This document shows, piece by piece, positions 29,501 through 44,300 of a DNA stretch of 64,000 nt (position 1 is the stretch's first letter; each line of letters starts with the position of its first letter). Under the pieces are notes generated by a model, which was not told the origin of the DNA, did no database searches, and was given only the letters and a program-made list of their open reading frames with translations. The position numbers and the translations under genes were made by a program. Origin of the DNA: Cavia porcellus (lineage: Eukaryota > Chordata > Mammalia > Rodentia > Caviidae). The DNA lies in the NCBI RefSeq assembly GCF_034190915.1, contig NW_026947629.1, forward strand, positions 434,001 through 498,000. Direction: 5' to 3'.

Positions 29501-31278
29501 TGTAACACACACCCATACAATGCGCACCACCCCATGATGTTTTTCTCACTCCTACTAGTGAATCTAATGTAACACACACCCATACAATGCGCACCACCCC
29601 GTGATGTTTTTCTCACTCCCACTAGTGAATCTAATGTAACACACACCCATACAATGCGCACCACCACGTGATGTTTTTCTCACTCCCACTAGTGAATCTA
29701 ATGTAACACACACCCATACAATGCGCACCACCCCGTGATGTATTTTTCACTCCCACTAGTGAATCTAATGTAACACACCCATACAATGCGCACCACCCCG
29801 TGATGTTTTTCTCACTCCCACTAGTGAATCCAATGTAACACACACCCATACAATGCGCACCACCCCGTGATGTTTTTCTCACTCCTACTAGTGAATCCAA
29901 TGTAACACACACCCATACAATGCGCACCACCCCGTGATGTTTTTCTCACTCCTACTAGTGAATCCAATGTAACACACACCCATAAAATGCGCACCACCCC
30001 GTGATGTTTTTCTCACTCCTACTAGTGAATCCAATGTAACACACACCCATAAAATGCGCACCACCCCGTGATGTTTTTCTCACTCCTACTAGTGAATCCA
30101 ATGTGACACACACCCATACAATGCGCACCACCCCGTGATGTTTTTCTCACTCCTACTAGTGAATGTAATGTAACACACACCCATACAATGCGCACCACCC
30201 CGTGATGTTTTTCTCACTCCTACTAGTGAATGTAATGTAACACACACCCATACAATGCGCACCACCCCGTGATGTTTTTCTCACTCCTACTAGTGAATCT
30301 AATGTAACACACACCCATACAATGCGCACCACCCCGTGATGTTTTTCTCACTCTTACTAGTGAATGCAATGTAACACACACCCATACAATGCGCACCACC
30401 CCGTGATGTTTTTCTCACTCCTACTAGTGAATGTAATGTAACACACACCCATACAATGCGCACCACCCCGTGATGTTTTTCTCACTCCTACTAGTGAATA
30501 TAATGTGACACACACCCATACAATGCGCACCACCCCGTGATGTTTTTCTCACTCCTACTAGTGAATCTAATGTGACACACACCCATACAATGCGCACCAC
30601 CCCGTGATGTTTTTCTCACTCCTACTAGTGAATCTAATGTGACACACACCCATACAATGCGCACCACCCCGTGATGTATTTCTCACTCCTACTAGTGAAT
30701 CTAATGTAACACACACCCATACAATGCGCACCACCCCTTGATGTTTTTCTCACTCCTACTAGTGAATCTAATGTAACACACACCCATACAATGCGCACCA
30801 CCCCGTGATGTTTTTCTCACTCCTTCTAGTGAATCTAATGTAACACACACCCATACAATGCGCACCACCCCGTGATATTTTTCTCACTCCTACTAGTGAA
30901 TCCAATGTAACACACACCCATACAATGCGCACCACCCCGTGATGTTTTACTCACTCCTACTAGTGAATGTAATGTAACACACACCCATATAATGCGCACC
31001 ACCCCGTGATGTTTTTCTCACTCCTACTAGTGAATCTAATGTGACACACACCCATACAATGGGCACCACCCCGTGATGTTTTTCTCACTCCTACTAGTGA
31101 ATCTAATGTGACACACACCCATACAATGCGCACCACCCCGTGATGTATTTCTCACTCCTACTAGTGAATCTAATGTGAAACACCCATACAATGCGCACCA
31201 CCCCTTGATGTTTTTCTCACTCCTACTAGTGAATCTAATGTAACACACACCCATACAATGCGCACCACCCCGTGATGT
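23430..31278 (+). repeat. Tandem pair of a 3,882-bp, 58-monomer unit
   Basis: Bases 23,430-27,396 match 27,312-31,278 at offset 3,882 (58 x 67 minus 4). The four missing bases are two shortened CA tracts, at about 25,891 and 27,296, copied at 29,773 and 31,178. The CACGTG variant at 25,783 is copied at 29,665. Differences noticed include a G at 27,707 (A at 23,825), GTAATG in place of GTGATG near 28,578, and T at 31,205 against G at 27,323. Confidence 0.9.
25886..25900 (+). other. Example of a 65-bp monomer with a contracted CA tract
   Basis: Here the monomer reads TAACACACCCAT rather than TAACACACACCCAT, one CA unit short. I counted 17 CA-tract losses of this kind in the window, near 18,197, 19,466, 21,876, 25,891, 27,296, 29,773, 31,178, 31,312, 33,386, 36,668, 42,023, 43,428, 43,562, 45,838, 46,168, 47,710 and 49,578. 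All lie between 18 and 50 kb. Most are copies spread by the segmental duplications. No CA expansion was seen. Confidence 0.85.
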
Positions 31279-34200
31279 ATTTTTCACTCCCACTAGTGAA
31301 TCTAATGTAACACACCCATACAATGCGCACCACCCCGTGATGTTTTTCTCACTCCCACTAGTGAATCCAATGTAACACACACCCATACAATGCGCACCAC
31401 CCCGTGATGTTTTTCTCACTCCTACTAGTGAATCCAATGTAACACACACCCATACAATGCGCACCACCCCGTGATGTTTTTCTCACTCCTACTAGTGAAT
31501 CCAATGTAACACACACCCATACAATGCGCACCACCCCGTGATGTTTTTCTCACTCCTACTAGTGAATCCAATGTAACACACACCCATACAATGCGCACCA
31601 CCCCGTGATGTTTTTCTCACTCCTACTAGTGAATCCAATGTAACACACACCCATAAAATGCGCACCACCCCGTGATGTTTTTCTCACTCCTACTAGTGAA
31701 TCCAATGTGACACACACCCATACAATGCGCACCACCCCGTGATGTTTTTCTCACTCCTACTAGTGAATCCAATGTAACACACACCCATAAAATGCGCACC
31801 ACCCCGTGATGTTTTATCACTCCTACTAGTGAATCCAATGTAACACACACCCATACAATGCACACCACCCCGTGATGTTTTTCTCACTCCTACTAGTGAA
31901 TCCAATGTAACACACACCCATAAAATGCGCACCACCCCGTGATGTTTTTCTCACTCCTACTAGTGAATCCAATGTGACACACACCCATACAATGCGCACC
32001 ACCCCGTGATGTTTTTCTCACTCCTACTAGTGAATCTAATGTAACACACACCCATACAATGCGCACCACCCCGTGATGTTTTTCTCACTCCTACTAGTGA
32101 ATCTAATGTGACACACACCCATACAATGCGCACCACCGCGTGATGTTTTTCTCACTCCTACTAGTGAATCTAATGTGACACACACCCATACAATGCGCAC
32201 CACCCCGTGATGTATTTCTCACTCCTACTAGTGAATCTAATGTGACACACACCCATACAATGCGCACCACCCCTTGATGTTTTTCTCACTCCTATTAGTG
32301 AATCTAATGTAACACACACCCATACAATGCGCACCACCCCGTGATGTTTTTCTCACTCCTACTAGTGAATCTAATGTAACACACAACCATACAATGCGCA
32401 CCACCCCGTGATGTTTTTCTCACGCCTAGTAGTGCATCTAATGTAACACACACCCATACAATGCGCACCACCCCGTGATGTTTTTCTCACTCCTACTAGT
32501 GAATCTAATGTAACACTCACCCATACAATGCGCACCACCCCGTGATGTTTTTCTCACTCCTACTAGTGAATCTAATGTAACACACACCCATAAAATGCGC
32601 ACCTCCCCGTGATGTTTTTCTCACTCCTACTAGTGAATCTAATGTAACACACACCCATACAATGCGCACCACCCCGTGATGTTTTTCTCACTCCTACTAG
32701 TGAATGTAATGTAACACACACCCATACAATGCGCACCACCCCGTGATGTTTTTCTCACTCCTACTAGTGAATGTAATGTAACACACACCCATACAATGCG
32801 CACCACCCCGTGATGTTTTTCTCACTCCTACTAGTGAATCTAATGTAACACACAACCATACAATGCGCACCACCCCGTGATGTTTTTCTCACTCCTACTA
32901 GTGAATCCAATGTAACACACACCCATACAATGCGCACCACCCCGTGATGTTTTTCTCACTCCTACTAGTGAATCCAATGTAACACACACCCATACAATGC
33001 GCACCACCCCGTGATGTTTTTCTCACTCCTACTAGTGAATCTAATGTGACACACACCCATACAATGCGCACCACCCCGTGATGTTTTTCTCACTCCTACT
33101 AGTGAATGTAATGTGACACACACCCATACAATGCGCACCACCCCGTGATGTTTTTCTCACTCCTACTAGTGAATGTAATGTAACACACACCCATACAATG
33201 CGCACCACCCCGTGATGTTTTTCTCACTCCTACTAGTGAATGTAATGTAACACACACCCATACAATGCGCACCACCCTGTGATGTTTTTCTCACTCCTAC
33301 TAGTGAATGTAATGTAACACACACCCATACAATGCGCACCACCCCGTGATGTTTTTCTCACTCCTACTAGTGAATCTAATGTAACACACCCATACAATGC
33401 GCACCACCCCGTGATGTTTTTCTCACTCCTAGTAGTGCATCTAATGTAACACACACCCATACAATGCGCACCACCCCGTGATGTTTTTCTCACTCCTACT
33501 AGTGAATGTAATGTAACACACACCCATACAATGCGCACCACCCCGTGATGTTTTTCTCACTCCTACTAGTGAATCCAATGTAACACACACCCATACAATG
33601 CGCACCACCCCGTGATGTTTTTCTCACTCCTACTAGTGAATCCAATGTAACACACACCCATACAATGCGCACCACCCCGTGATGTTTTTCTCACTCCTAC
33701 TAGTGAATCCAATGTGACACACACCCATACAATGCGCACCACCCCGTGATGTTTTTCTCACTCCTACTAGTGAATCTAATGTGACACACACCCATACAAT
33801 GCGCACCACCCCGTGATGTTTTTCTCACTCCTACTAGTGAATCTAATGTGACACACACCCATACAATGCGCACCACCCCGTGATGTATTTCTCACTCCTA
33901 CTAGTGAATCTAATGTGACACACACCCATACAATGCGCACCACCCCTTGATGTTTTTCTCACTCCTACTAGTGAATCTAATGTAACACACACCCATACAA
34001 TGCGCACCACCCCGTGATGTTTTTCTCACTCCTTCTAGTGAATCTAATGTAACACACACCCATACAATGCGCACCACCCCGTGATGTTTTTCTCACTCCT
34101 ACTAGTGAATCCAATGTAACACACACCCATACAATGTGCACCACCCCGTGATGTTTTTCTCACTCCTACTAGTGAATGTAATGTAACACACACCCATACA

Positions 34201-34337
34201 ATGCGCACCACCCCGTGATGTTTTTCTCACTCCTACTAGTGAATCTAATGTAACACACAACCATACAATGCGCACCACCCCGTGATGTTTTTCTCACTCC
34301 TACTAGTGAATCTAATGTAACACACAACCATACAATG

Positions 34338-37300
34338 CGCACCACCCCGTGATGTTTTTCTCACTCCTACTAGTGAATCTAATGTAACACACACCCATAC
34401 AATGCGCACCACCCCGTGATGTTTTTCTCACTCCTACTAGTGAATCCAATGTGACACACACCCATACAATGCGCACCACCGCGTGATGTTTTTCTCACTC
34501 CTACTAGTGAATCCAATGTGACACACACCCATACAATGCGCACCACCCCGTGATGTTTTTCTCACTCCTACTAGTGAATCTAATGTGACACACACCCATA
34601 CAATGCGCACCACCCCGTGATGTTTTTCTCACTCCTACTAGAGAATGTAATGTAACACACACCCATACAATGCGCACCACCCCGTGATGTTTTTCTCACT
34701 CCTACTAGTGAATATAATGTAACACACACCCATACAATGCGCACCACCGCGTGATGTTTTTCTCACTCCTACTAGTGAATCTAATGTGACACACACCCAT
34801 ACAATGCGCACCACCCCGTGATGTATTTCTCACTCCTACTAGTGAATCTAATGTGACACACACCCATACAATGCGCACCACCCCTTGATGTTTTTCTCAC
34901 TCCTACTAGTGAATCTAATGTAACACACACCCATACAATGCGCACCACCCCGTGATGTTTTTCTCACTCCTTCTAGTGAATCTAATGTAACACACACCCA
35001 TACAATGCGCACCACCCCGTGATGTTTTTCTCACTCCTACTAGTGAATCCAATGTAACACACACCCATACAATGCGCACCACCCCGTGATGTTTTTCTCA
35101 CTCCTACTAGTGAATGTAATGTAACACACACCCATATAATGCGCACCACCCCGTGATGTTTTTCTCATTCCTACTAGTGAATCTAATGTGACACACACCC
35201 ATACAATGCGCACCACCCCGTGATGTTTTTCTCACTACTACTAGTGAATCTAATGTGACACACACCCATACAATGCGCACCACCCCGTGATGTATTTCTC
35301 ACTCCTACTAGTGAATCTAATGTGACACACACCCATACAATGCGCACCACCCCTTGATGTTTTTCTCACTCCTACTAGTGAATCTAATGTAGCACACACC
35401 CATACAATGCGCACCACCCCGTGATGTTTTTCTCACTCCTTCTAGTGAATCTAATGTAACACACACCCATACAATGCGCACCACTCTGTGATGTTTTTCT
35501 CACTCCTACTAGTGAATCCAATGTAACACACACCCATACAATGCGCACCACCCCGTGATGTTTTTCTCACTCCTACTAGTGAATGTAATGTAACACACAC
35601 CCATACAATGCGCACCACCCCGTGATGTTTTTCTCACTCCTACTAGTGAATCCAATGTAACACACAACCATACAATGCGCACCACCCCGTGATGTTTTTC
35701 TCACTCCTACTAGTGAATCTAATGTAACACACAACCATACAATACGCACCACCCCGTGATGTTTTTCTCACTCCTACTAGTGAATCTAATGTAACACACA
35801 ACCATACAATACGCACCACCCCGTGATGTTTTTCTCACTCCTACTAGTGAATCTAATGTAACACACACCCATACAATGCGCACCACCCCGTGATGTTTTT
35901 CTCACTCCTACTAGTGAATGTAATGTAACACACACCCATACAATGCGCACCACCCCGTGATGTTTTTCTCACTCCTACTAGTGAATCTAATGTAACACAC
36001 AACCATACAATGCGCACCACCCCGTGATGTTTTTCTCACTCCTACTAGTGAATCTAATGTAACACACACCCATACAATGCGCACCACCCCGTGATGTTTT
36101 TCTCACTCCCACTAGTGAATCTAATGTAACACACACCCATACAATGCGCACCACCCCGTGATGTTTTTCTCACTCCCACTAGTGAATCTAATGTAACACA
36201 CACCCATACAATGCGCACCACCCCGTGATGTTTTTCTCACTCCCACTAGTGAATCTAATGTAACACACACCCATACAATGCGCACCACCCCGTGATGTAT
36301 TTTTCACTCCCACTAGTGAATCTAATGTAACACACACCCATACAATGCGCACCACCCCGTGATGTTTTTCTCACTCCCACTAGTGAATCTAATGTAACAC
36401 ACACCCATACAATACGCACCACCCCGTGATGTTTTTCTCACTCCCACTAGTGAATGTAATGTAACACACACCCATACAATGCGCACCACCCCGTGATGTT
36501 TTTCTCACTCCCACTAGTGAATCCAATGTAACACACACCCATACAATGCGCACCACCCCGTGATGTTTTTCTCACTCCTACTAGTGAATGTAATGTAACA
36601 CACACCCATATAATGCGCACCACCCCGTGATGTTTTTCTCACTCCTACTAGTGAATGTAATGTAACACACCCATACAATGCGGACCACCCCGTAATGTTT
36701 TTCTCACTCCTACTAGTGAATCTAATGTAACACACAACCATACAATACGCACCACCCCGTGATGTTTTTCTCACTCCTACTAGTGAATCTAATGTAACAC
36801 ACACCCATACAATGAGCACCACCCCGTGATGTTTTTCTCACTCCTACTAGTGAATCCAATGTGACACACACCCATACAATGCGCACCACCGCGTGATGTT
36901 TTTCTCACTCCTACTAGTGAATCCAATGTGACACACACCCATACAATGCGCACCACCCCGTGATGTTTTTCTCACTCCTACTAGTGAATCTAATGTGACA
37001 CACACCCATACAATGCGCACCACCCCGTGATGTTTTTCTCACTCCTACTAGTGAATGTAATGTAACACACACCCATACAATGCGCACCACCCCGTGATGT
37101 TTTTCTCACTCCTACTAGTGAATATAATGTAACACACACCCATACAATGCGCACCACCGCGTGATGTTTTTCTCACTCCTACTAGTGAATCTAATGTGAC
37201 ACACACCCATACAATGCGCACCACCCCGTGATGTATTTCTCACTCCTACTAGTGAATCTAATGTGACACACACCCATACAATGCGCACCACCCCTTGATG

Positions 37301-38329
37301 TTTTTCTCACTCCTACTAGTGAATCTAATGTAACACACACCCATACAATGCGCACCACCCCGTGATGTTTTTCTCACTCCTTCTATTGAATCTAATGTAA
37401 CACACACCCATACAATGCGCACCACCCCGTGATGTTTTTCTCACTCCTACTAGTGAATCCAATGTAACACACACCCATACAATGCGCACCACCCCGTGAT
37501 GTTTTTCTCACTCCTACTAGTGAATGTAATGTAACACACACCCATATAATGCGCACCACCCCGTGATGTTTTTCTCATTCCTACTAGTGAATCTAATGTG
37601 ACACACACCCATACAATGCGCACCACCCCGTGATGTTTTTCTCACTACTACTAGTGAATCTAATGTGACACACACCCATACAATGCGCACCACCCCGTGA
37701 TGTATTTCTCACTCCTACTAGTGAATCTAATGTGACACACACCCATACAATGCGCACCACCCCTTGATGTTTTTCTCACTCCTACTAGTGAATCTAATGT
37801 AGCACACACCCATACAATGCGCACCACCCCGTGATGTTTTTCTCACTCCTTCTAGTGAATCTAATGTAACACACACCCATACAATGCGCACCACTCTGTG
37901 ATGTTTTTCTCACTCCTACTAGTGAATCCAATGTAACACACACCCATACAATGCGCACCACCCCGTGATGTTTTTCTCACTCCTACTAGTGAATGTAATG
38001 TAACACACACCCATACAATGCGCACCACCCCGTGATGTTTTTCTCACTCCTACTAGTGAATCCAATGTAACACACAACCATACAATGCGCACCACCCCGT
38101 GATGTTTTTCTCACTCCTACTAGTGAATCTAATGTAACACACAACCATACAATACGCACCACCCCGTGATGTTTTTCTCACTCCTACTAGTGAATCTAAT
38201 GTAACACACAACCATACAATACGCACCACCCCGTGATGTTTTTCTCACTCCTACTAGTGAATCTAATGTAACACACACCCATACAATGCGCACCACCCCG
38301 TGATGTTTTTCTCACTCCTACTAGTGAAT
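34338..38329 (+). repeat. Second occurrence of the 2,410-bp pair, left-trimmed
   Basis: This corresponds to 19,546-23,537 at offset 14,792. The internal 2,410-bp spacing persists: GTAGCAC lies at 35,392 and 37,802. Private changes include GAGAAT near 34,641, CGGACC near 36,681, GTAATG near 36,693 and ATTGAA near 37,385. The left end lacks about six monomers present in the first occurrence. Confidence 0.85.
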
Positions 38330-38814
38330 CCAATGTAACACACACCCATACAATGCGCACCACCCCGTGATGTTTTTCTCACTCCTACTAGTGAATCCAA
38401 TGTGACACACACCCATACAATGCGCACCACCCCGTGATGTTTTTCTCACTCCTACTAGTGAATCTAATGTGACACACACCCATACAATGCGCACCACCCC
38501 GTGATGTTTTTCTCACTCCTACTAGTGAATGTAATGTAACACACACCCATACAATGCGCACCACACCGTGATGTTTTTCTCACTCCTACTAGTGAATGTA
38601 ATGTAACACACACCCATACAATGCGCACCACCCCGTGATGTTTTTCTCACTCCTACTAGTGAATCTAATGTAACACACAACCATACAATGCGCACCACCC
38701 CGTGATGTTTTTCTCACTCCTACTAGTGAATCTAATGTAACACACACCCATACAATGCGCACCACCCCGTGATGTTTTTCTCACTCCTATTAGTGAATCT
38801 AATGTAACACACAC

Positions 38815-41359
38815 CCATACAATGCGCACCACCCCGTGATGTTTTTCTCACTCCTACTAGTGAATCTAATGTAACACACACCCATACAATGCGCACCACC
38901 CCGTGATGTTTTTCTCACTCCTACTAGTGAATCTAATGTGACACACACCCATACAATGCGCACCACCGCGTGATGTTTTTCTCACTCCTACTAGTGAATC
39001 TAATGTGACACACACCCATACAATGCGCACCACCCCGTGATGTATTTCTCACTCCTACTAGTGAATCTAATGTGACACACACCCATACAATGCGCACCAC
39101 CCCTTGATGTTTTTCTCACTCCTATTAGTGAATCTAATGTAACACACACCCATACAATGCGCACCACCCCGTGATGTTTTTCTCACTCCTTCTAGTGAAT
39201 CTAATGTAACACACACCCATACAATGCGCACCACCCCGTGATGTTTTTCTCACTCCTACTAGTGAATCCAATGTAACACACACCCATACAATGCGCACCA
39301 CCCCGTGATGTTTTTCTCACTCCTACTAGTGAATGTAATGTAACACACACCCATATAATGCGCACCACCCCGTGATGTTTTTCTCACTCCTACTAGTGAA
39401 TCTAATGTGACACACACCCATACAATGCGCACCACCCCGTGATGTTTTTCTCACTACTACTAGTGAATCTAATGTGACACACACCCATACAATGCGCACC
39501 ACCCCGTGATGTATTTCTCACTCCTACTAGTGAATCTAATGTGACACACACCCATACAATGCGCACCACCCCTTGATGTTTTTCTCACTCCTACTAGTGA
39601 ATCTAATGTAACACACACCCATACAATGCGCACCACCCCGTGATGTTTTTCTCACTCCTTCTAGTGAATCTAATGTAACACACACCCATACAATGCGCAC
39701 CACTCCGTGATGTTTTTCTCACTCCTACTAGTGAATCCAATGTAACACACACCCATACAATGCGCACCACCCCGTGATGTTTTTCTCACTCCTACTAGTG
39801 AATGTAATGTAACACACACCCATACAATGCGCACCACCCCGTGATGTTTTTCTCACTCCTACTAGTGAATCCAATGTAACACACAACCATACAATGCGCA
39901 CCACCCCGTGATGTTTTTCTCACTCCTACTAGTGAATCTAATGTAACACACAACCATACAATACGCACCACCCCGTGATGTTTTTCTCACTCCTACTAGT
40001 GAATCTAATGTAACACACACCCATACAATGCGCACCACCCCGTGATGTTTTTCTCACTCCTACTAGTGAATCTAATGTAACACACACCCATACAATGCGC
40101 ACCACCCCGTGATGTTTTTCTCACTCCTACTAGTGAATCTAATGTAACACACAACCATACAATGCGCACCACCCCGTGATGTTTTTCTCACTCCTACTAG
40201 TGAATCTAATGTAACACACACCCATACAATGCGCACCACCCCGTGATGTTTTTCTCACTCCTACTAGTGAATCTAATGTGACACACACCCATACAATGCG
40301 CACCACCGCGTGATGTTTTTCTCACTCCTACTAGTGAATCTAATGTGACACACACCCATACAATGCGCACCACCCCGTGATGTATTTCTCACTCCTACTA
40401 GTGAATCTAATGTGACACACACCCATACAATGCGCACCACCCCTTGATGTTTTTCTCACTCCTATTAGTGAATCTAATGTAACACACACCCATACAATGC
40501 GCACCACCCCGTGATGTTTTTCTCACTCCTTCTAGTGAATCTAATGTAACACACACCCATACAATGCGCACCACCCCGTGATGTTTTTCTCACTCCTACT
40601 AGTGAATCCAATGTAACACACACCCATACAATGCGCACCACCCCGTGATGTTTTTCTCACTCCTACTAGTGAATGTAATGTAACACACACCCATATAATG
40701 CGCACCACCCCGTGATGTTTTTCTCACTCCTACTAGTGAATCTAATGTGACACACACCCATACAATGCGCACCACCCCGTGATGTTTTTCTCACTACTAC
40801 TAGTGAATCTAATGTGACACACACCCATACAATGCGCACCACCCCGTGATGTATTTCTCACTCCTACTAGTGAATCTAATGTGACACACACCCATACAAT
40901 GCGCACCACCCCTTGATGTTTTTCTCACTCCTACTAGTGAATCTAATGTAACACACACCCATACAATGCGCACCACCCCGTGATGTTTTTCTCACTCCTT
41001 CTAGTGAATCTAATGTAACACACACCCATACAATGCGCACCACTCCGTGATGTTTTTCTCACTCCTACTAGTGAATCCAATGTAACACACACCCATACAA
41101 TGCGCACCACCCCGTGATGTTTTTCTCACTCCTACTAGTGAATGTAATGTAACACACACCCATACAATGCGCACCACCCCGTGATGTTTTTCTCACTCCT
41201 ACTAGTGAATCCGATGTAACACACAACCATACAATGCGCACCACCCCGTGATGTTTTTCTCACTCCTACTAGTGAATCTAATGTAACACACAACCATACA
41301 ATACGCACCACCCCGTGATGTTTTTCTCACTCCTACTAGTGAATCTAATGTAACACACA
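38815..41359 (+). repeat. 20-monomer (1,340-bp) residual pair at the deletion junction
   Basis: Bases 38,815-40,019 match 40,155-41,359 at offset 1,340, exactly 20 monomers. Its boundaries coincide with the 40,019/40,155 break in the superblock. The period equals 3,882 minus 2,542, so it is the remnant of the 58-monomer pair after loss of 38 monomers. Confidence 0.85.
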
Positions 41360-44300
41360 ACCATACAATACGCACCACCCCGTGATGTTTTTCTCACTCC
41401 TACTAGTGAATCTAATGTAACACACACCCATACAATGCGCACCACCCCGTGATGTTTTTCTCACTCCTACTAGTGAATCCAATGTAACACACACCCATAC
41501 AATGCGCACCACCCCGTGATGTTTTTCTCACTCCTACTAGTGAATCCAATGTGACACACACCCATGCAATGCGCACCACCCCGTGATGTTTTTCTAACTC
41601 CTACTAGTGAATGTAATGTAACACACACCCATACAATGCGCACCACACCGTGATGTTTTTCTCACTCCTACTAGTGAATGTAATGTAACACACACCCATA
41701 CAATGCGCACCACCCCGTGATGTTTTTCTCACTCCTACTAGTGAATCTAATGTAACACACACCCATACAATGCGCACCACCCCATGATGTTTTTCTCACT
41801 CCTACTAGTGAATCTAATGTAACACACACCCATACAATGCGCACCACCCCGTGATGTTTTTCTCACTCCCACTAGTGAATCTAATGTAACACACACCCAT
41901 ACAATGCGCACCACCCCGTGATGTTTTTCTCACTCCCACTAGTGAATCTAATGTAACACACACCCATACAATGCGCACCACCCCGTGATGTATTTTTCAC
42001 TCCCACTAGTGAATCTAATGTAACACACCCATACAATGCGCACCACCCCGTGATGTTTTTCTCACTCCCACTAGTGAATCCAATGTAACACACACCCATA
42101 CAATGCGCACCACCCCGTGATGTTTTTCTCACTCCTACTAGTGAATCCAATGTAACACACACCCATACAATGCGCACCACCCCGTGATGTTTTTCTCACT
42201 CCTACTAGTGAATCCAATGTAACACACACCCATAAAATGCGCACCACCCCGTGATGTTTTTCTCACTCCTACTAGTGAATCCAATGTAACACACACCCAT
42301 AAAATGCGCACCACCCCGTGATGTTTTTCTCACTCCTACTAGTGAATCCAATGTGACACACACCCATACAATGCGCACCACCCCGTGATGTTTTTCTCAC
42401 TCCTACTAGTGAATGTAATGTAACACACACCCATACAATGCGCACCACCCCGTGATGTTTTTCTCACTCCTACTAGTGAATGTAATGTAACACACACCCA
42501 TACAATGCGCACCACCCCGTGATGTTTTTCTCACTCCTACTAGTGAATCTAATGTAACACACACCCATACAATGCGCACCACCCCGTGATGTTTTTCTCA
42601 CTCTTACTAGTGAATGCAATGTAACACACACCCATACAATGCGCACCACCCCGTGATGTTTTTCTCACTCCTACTAGTGAATGTAATGTAACACACACCC
42701 ATACAATGCGCACCACCCCTTGATGTTTTTCTCACTCCTACTAGTGAATATAATGTGACACACACCCATACAATGCGCACCACCCCGTGATGTTTTTCTC
42801 ACTCCTACTAGTGAATCTAATGTGACACACACCCATACAATGCGCACCACCCCGTGATGTTTTTCTCACTCCTACTAGTGAATCTAATGTGACACACACC
42901 CATACAATGCGCACCACCCCGTGATGTATTTCTCACTCCTACTAGTGAATCTAATGTAACACACACCCATACAATGCGCACCACCCCTTGATGTTTTTCT
43001 CACTCCTACTAGTGAATCTAATGTAACACATACCCATACAATGCGCACCACCCCGTGATGTTTTTCTCACTCCTTCTAGTGAATCTAATGTAACACACAC
43101 CCATACAATGCGCACCACCCCGTGATATTTTTCTCACTCCTACTAGTGAATCCAATGTAACACACACCCATACAATGCGCACCACCCCGTGATGTTTTAC
43201 TCACTCCTACTAGTGAATGTAATGTAACACACACCCATATAATGCGCACCACCACGTGATGTTTTTCTCACTCCTACTAGTGAATCTAATGTGACACACA
43301 CCCATACAATGGGCACCACCCCGTGATGTTTTTCTCACTCCTACTAGTGAATCTAATGTGACACACACCCATACAATGCGCACCACCCCGTGATGTATTT
43401 CTCACTCCTACTAGTGAATCTAATGTGAAACACCCATACAATGCGCACCACCCCTTGATGTTTTTCTCACTCCTACTAGTGAATCTAATGTAACACACAC
43501 CCATACAATGCGCACCACCCCGTGATGTATTTTTCACTCCCACTAGTGAATCTAATGTAACACACCCATACAATGCGCACCACCCCGTGATGTTTTTCTC
43601 ACTCCCACTAGTGAATCCAATGTAACACACACCCATACAATGCGCACCACCCCGTGATGTTTTTCTCACTCCTACTAGTGAATCCAATGTAACACACACC
43701 CATACAATGCGCACCACCCCGTGATGTTTTTCTCACTCCTACTAGTGAATCCAATGTAACACACACCCATACAATGCGCACCACCCCGTGATGTTTTTCT
43801 CACTCCTACTAGTGAATCCAATGTAACACACACCCATACAATGCGCACCACCCCGTGATGTTTTTCTCACTCCTACTAGTGAATCCAATGTAACACACAC
43901 CCATAAAATGCGCACCACCCCGTGATGTTTTTCTCACTCCTACTAGTGAATCCAATGTGACACACACCCATACAATGCGCACCACCCCGTGATGTTTTTC
44001 TCACTCCTACTAGTGAATCCAATGTAACACACACCCATAAAATGCGCACCACCCCGTGATGTTTTATCACTCCTACTAGTGAATCCAATGTAACACACAC
44101 CCATACAATGCACACCACCCCGTGATGTTTTTCTCACTCCTACTAGTGAATCCAATGTAACACACACCCATAAAATGCGCACCACCCCGTGATGTTTTTC
44201 TCACTCCTACTAGTGAATCCAATGTGACACACACCCATACAATGCGCACCACCCCGTGATGTTTTTCTCACTCCTACTAGTGAATCTAATGTAACACACA

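Larger units (their letters stand above)
17113..32304 (+). repeat. 15.2-kb superblock, copy 1 (227 monomers)
   Basis: This block is followed directly by a second, shorter copy at 32,305-44,554. Correspondence runs in three collinear pieces: 17,113-18,974 to 32,305-34,166 (offset 15,192), 19,546-25,227 to 34,338-40,019 (offset 14,792), and 27,905-32,360 to 40,155-44,610 (offset 12,250). The length is 227 x 67 minus 17. It contains older tandem pairs of 2,410 and 3,882 bp. All three pieces keep order and orientation, so one large tandem duplication followed by two internal length changes is the simplest reading. Confidence 0.85.

Noticed and set aside
31036..31467. Minus-strand open frame of 143 codons, with an identical-looking one at 43,286-43,717
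   Set aside because: It is a translation of the satellite through all three frames. It stays open because two 2-bp contractions fall inside it. The same peptide fragments appear in dozens of shorter frames along the minus strand, with no promoter, leader or codon signature. I do not call a gene.
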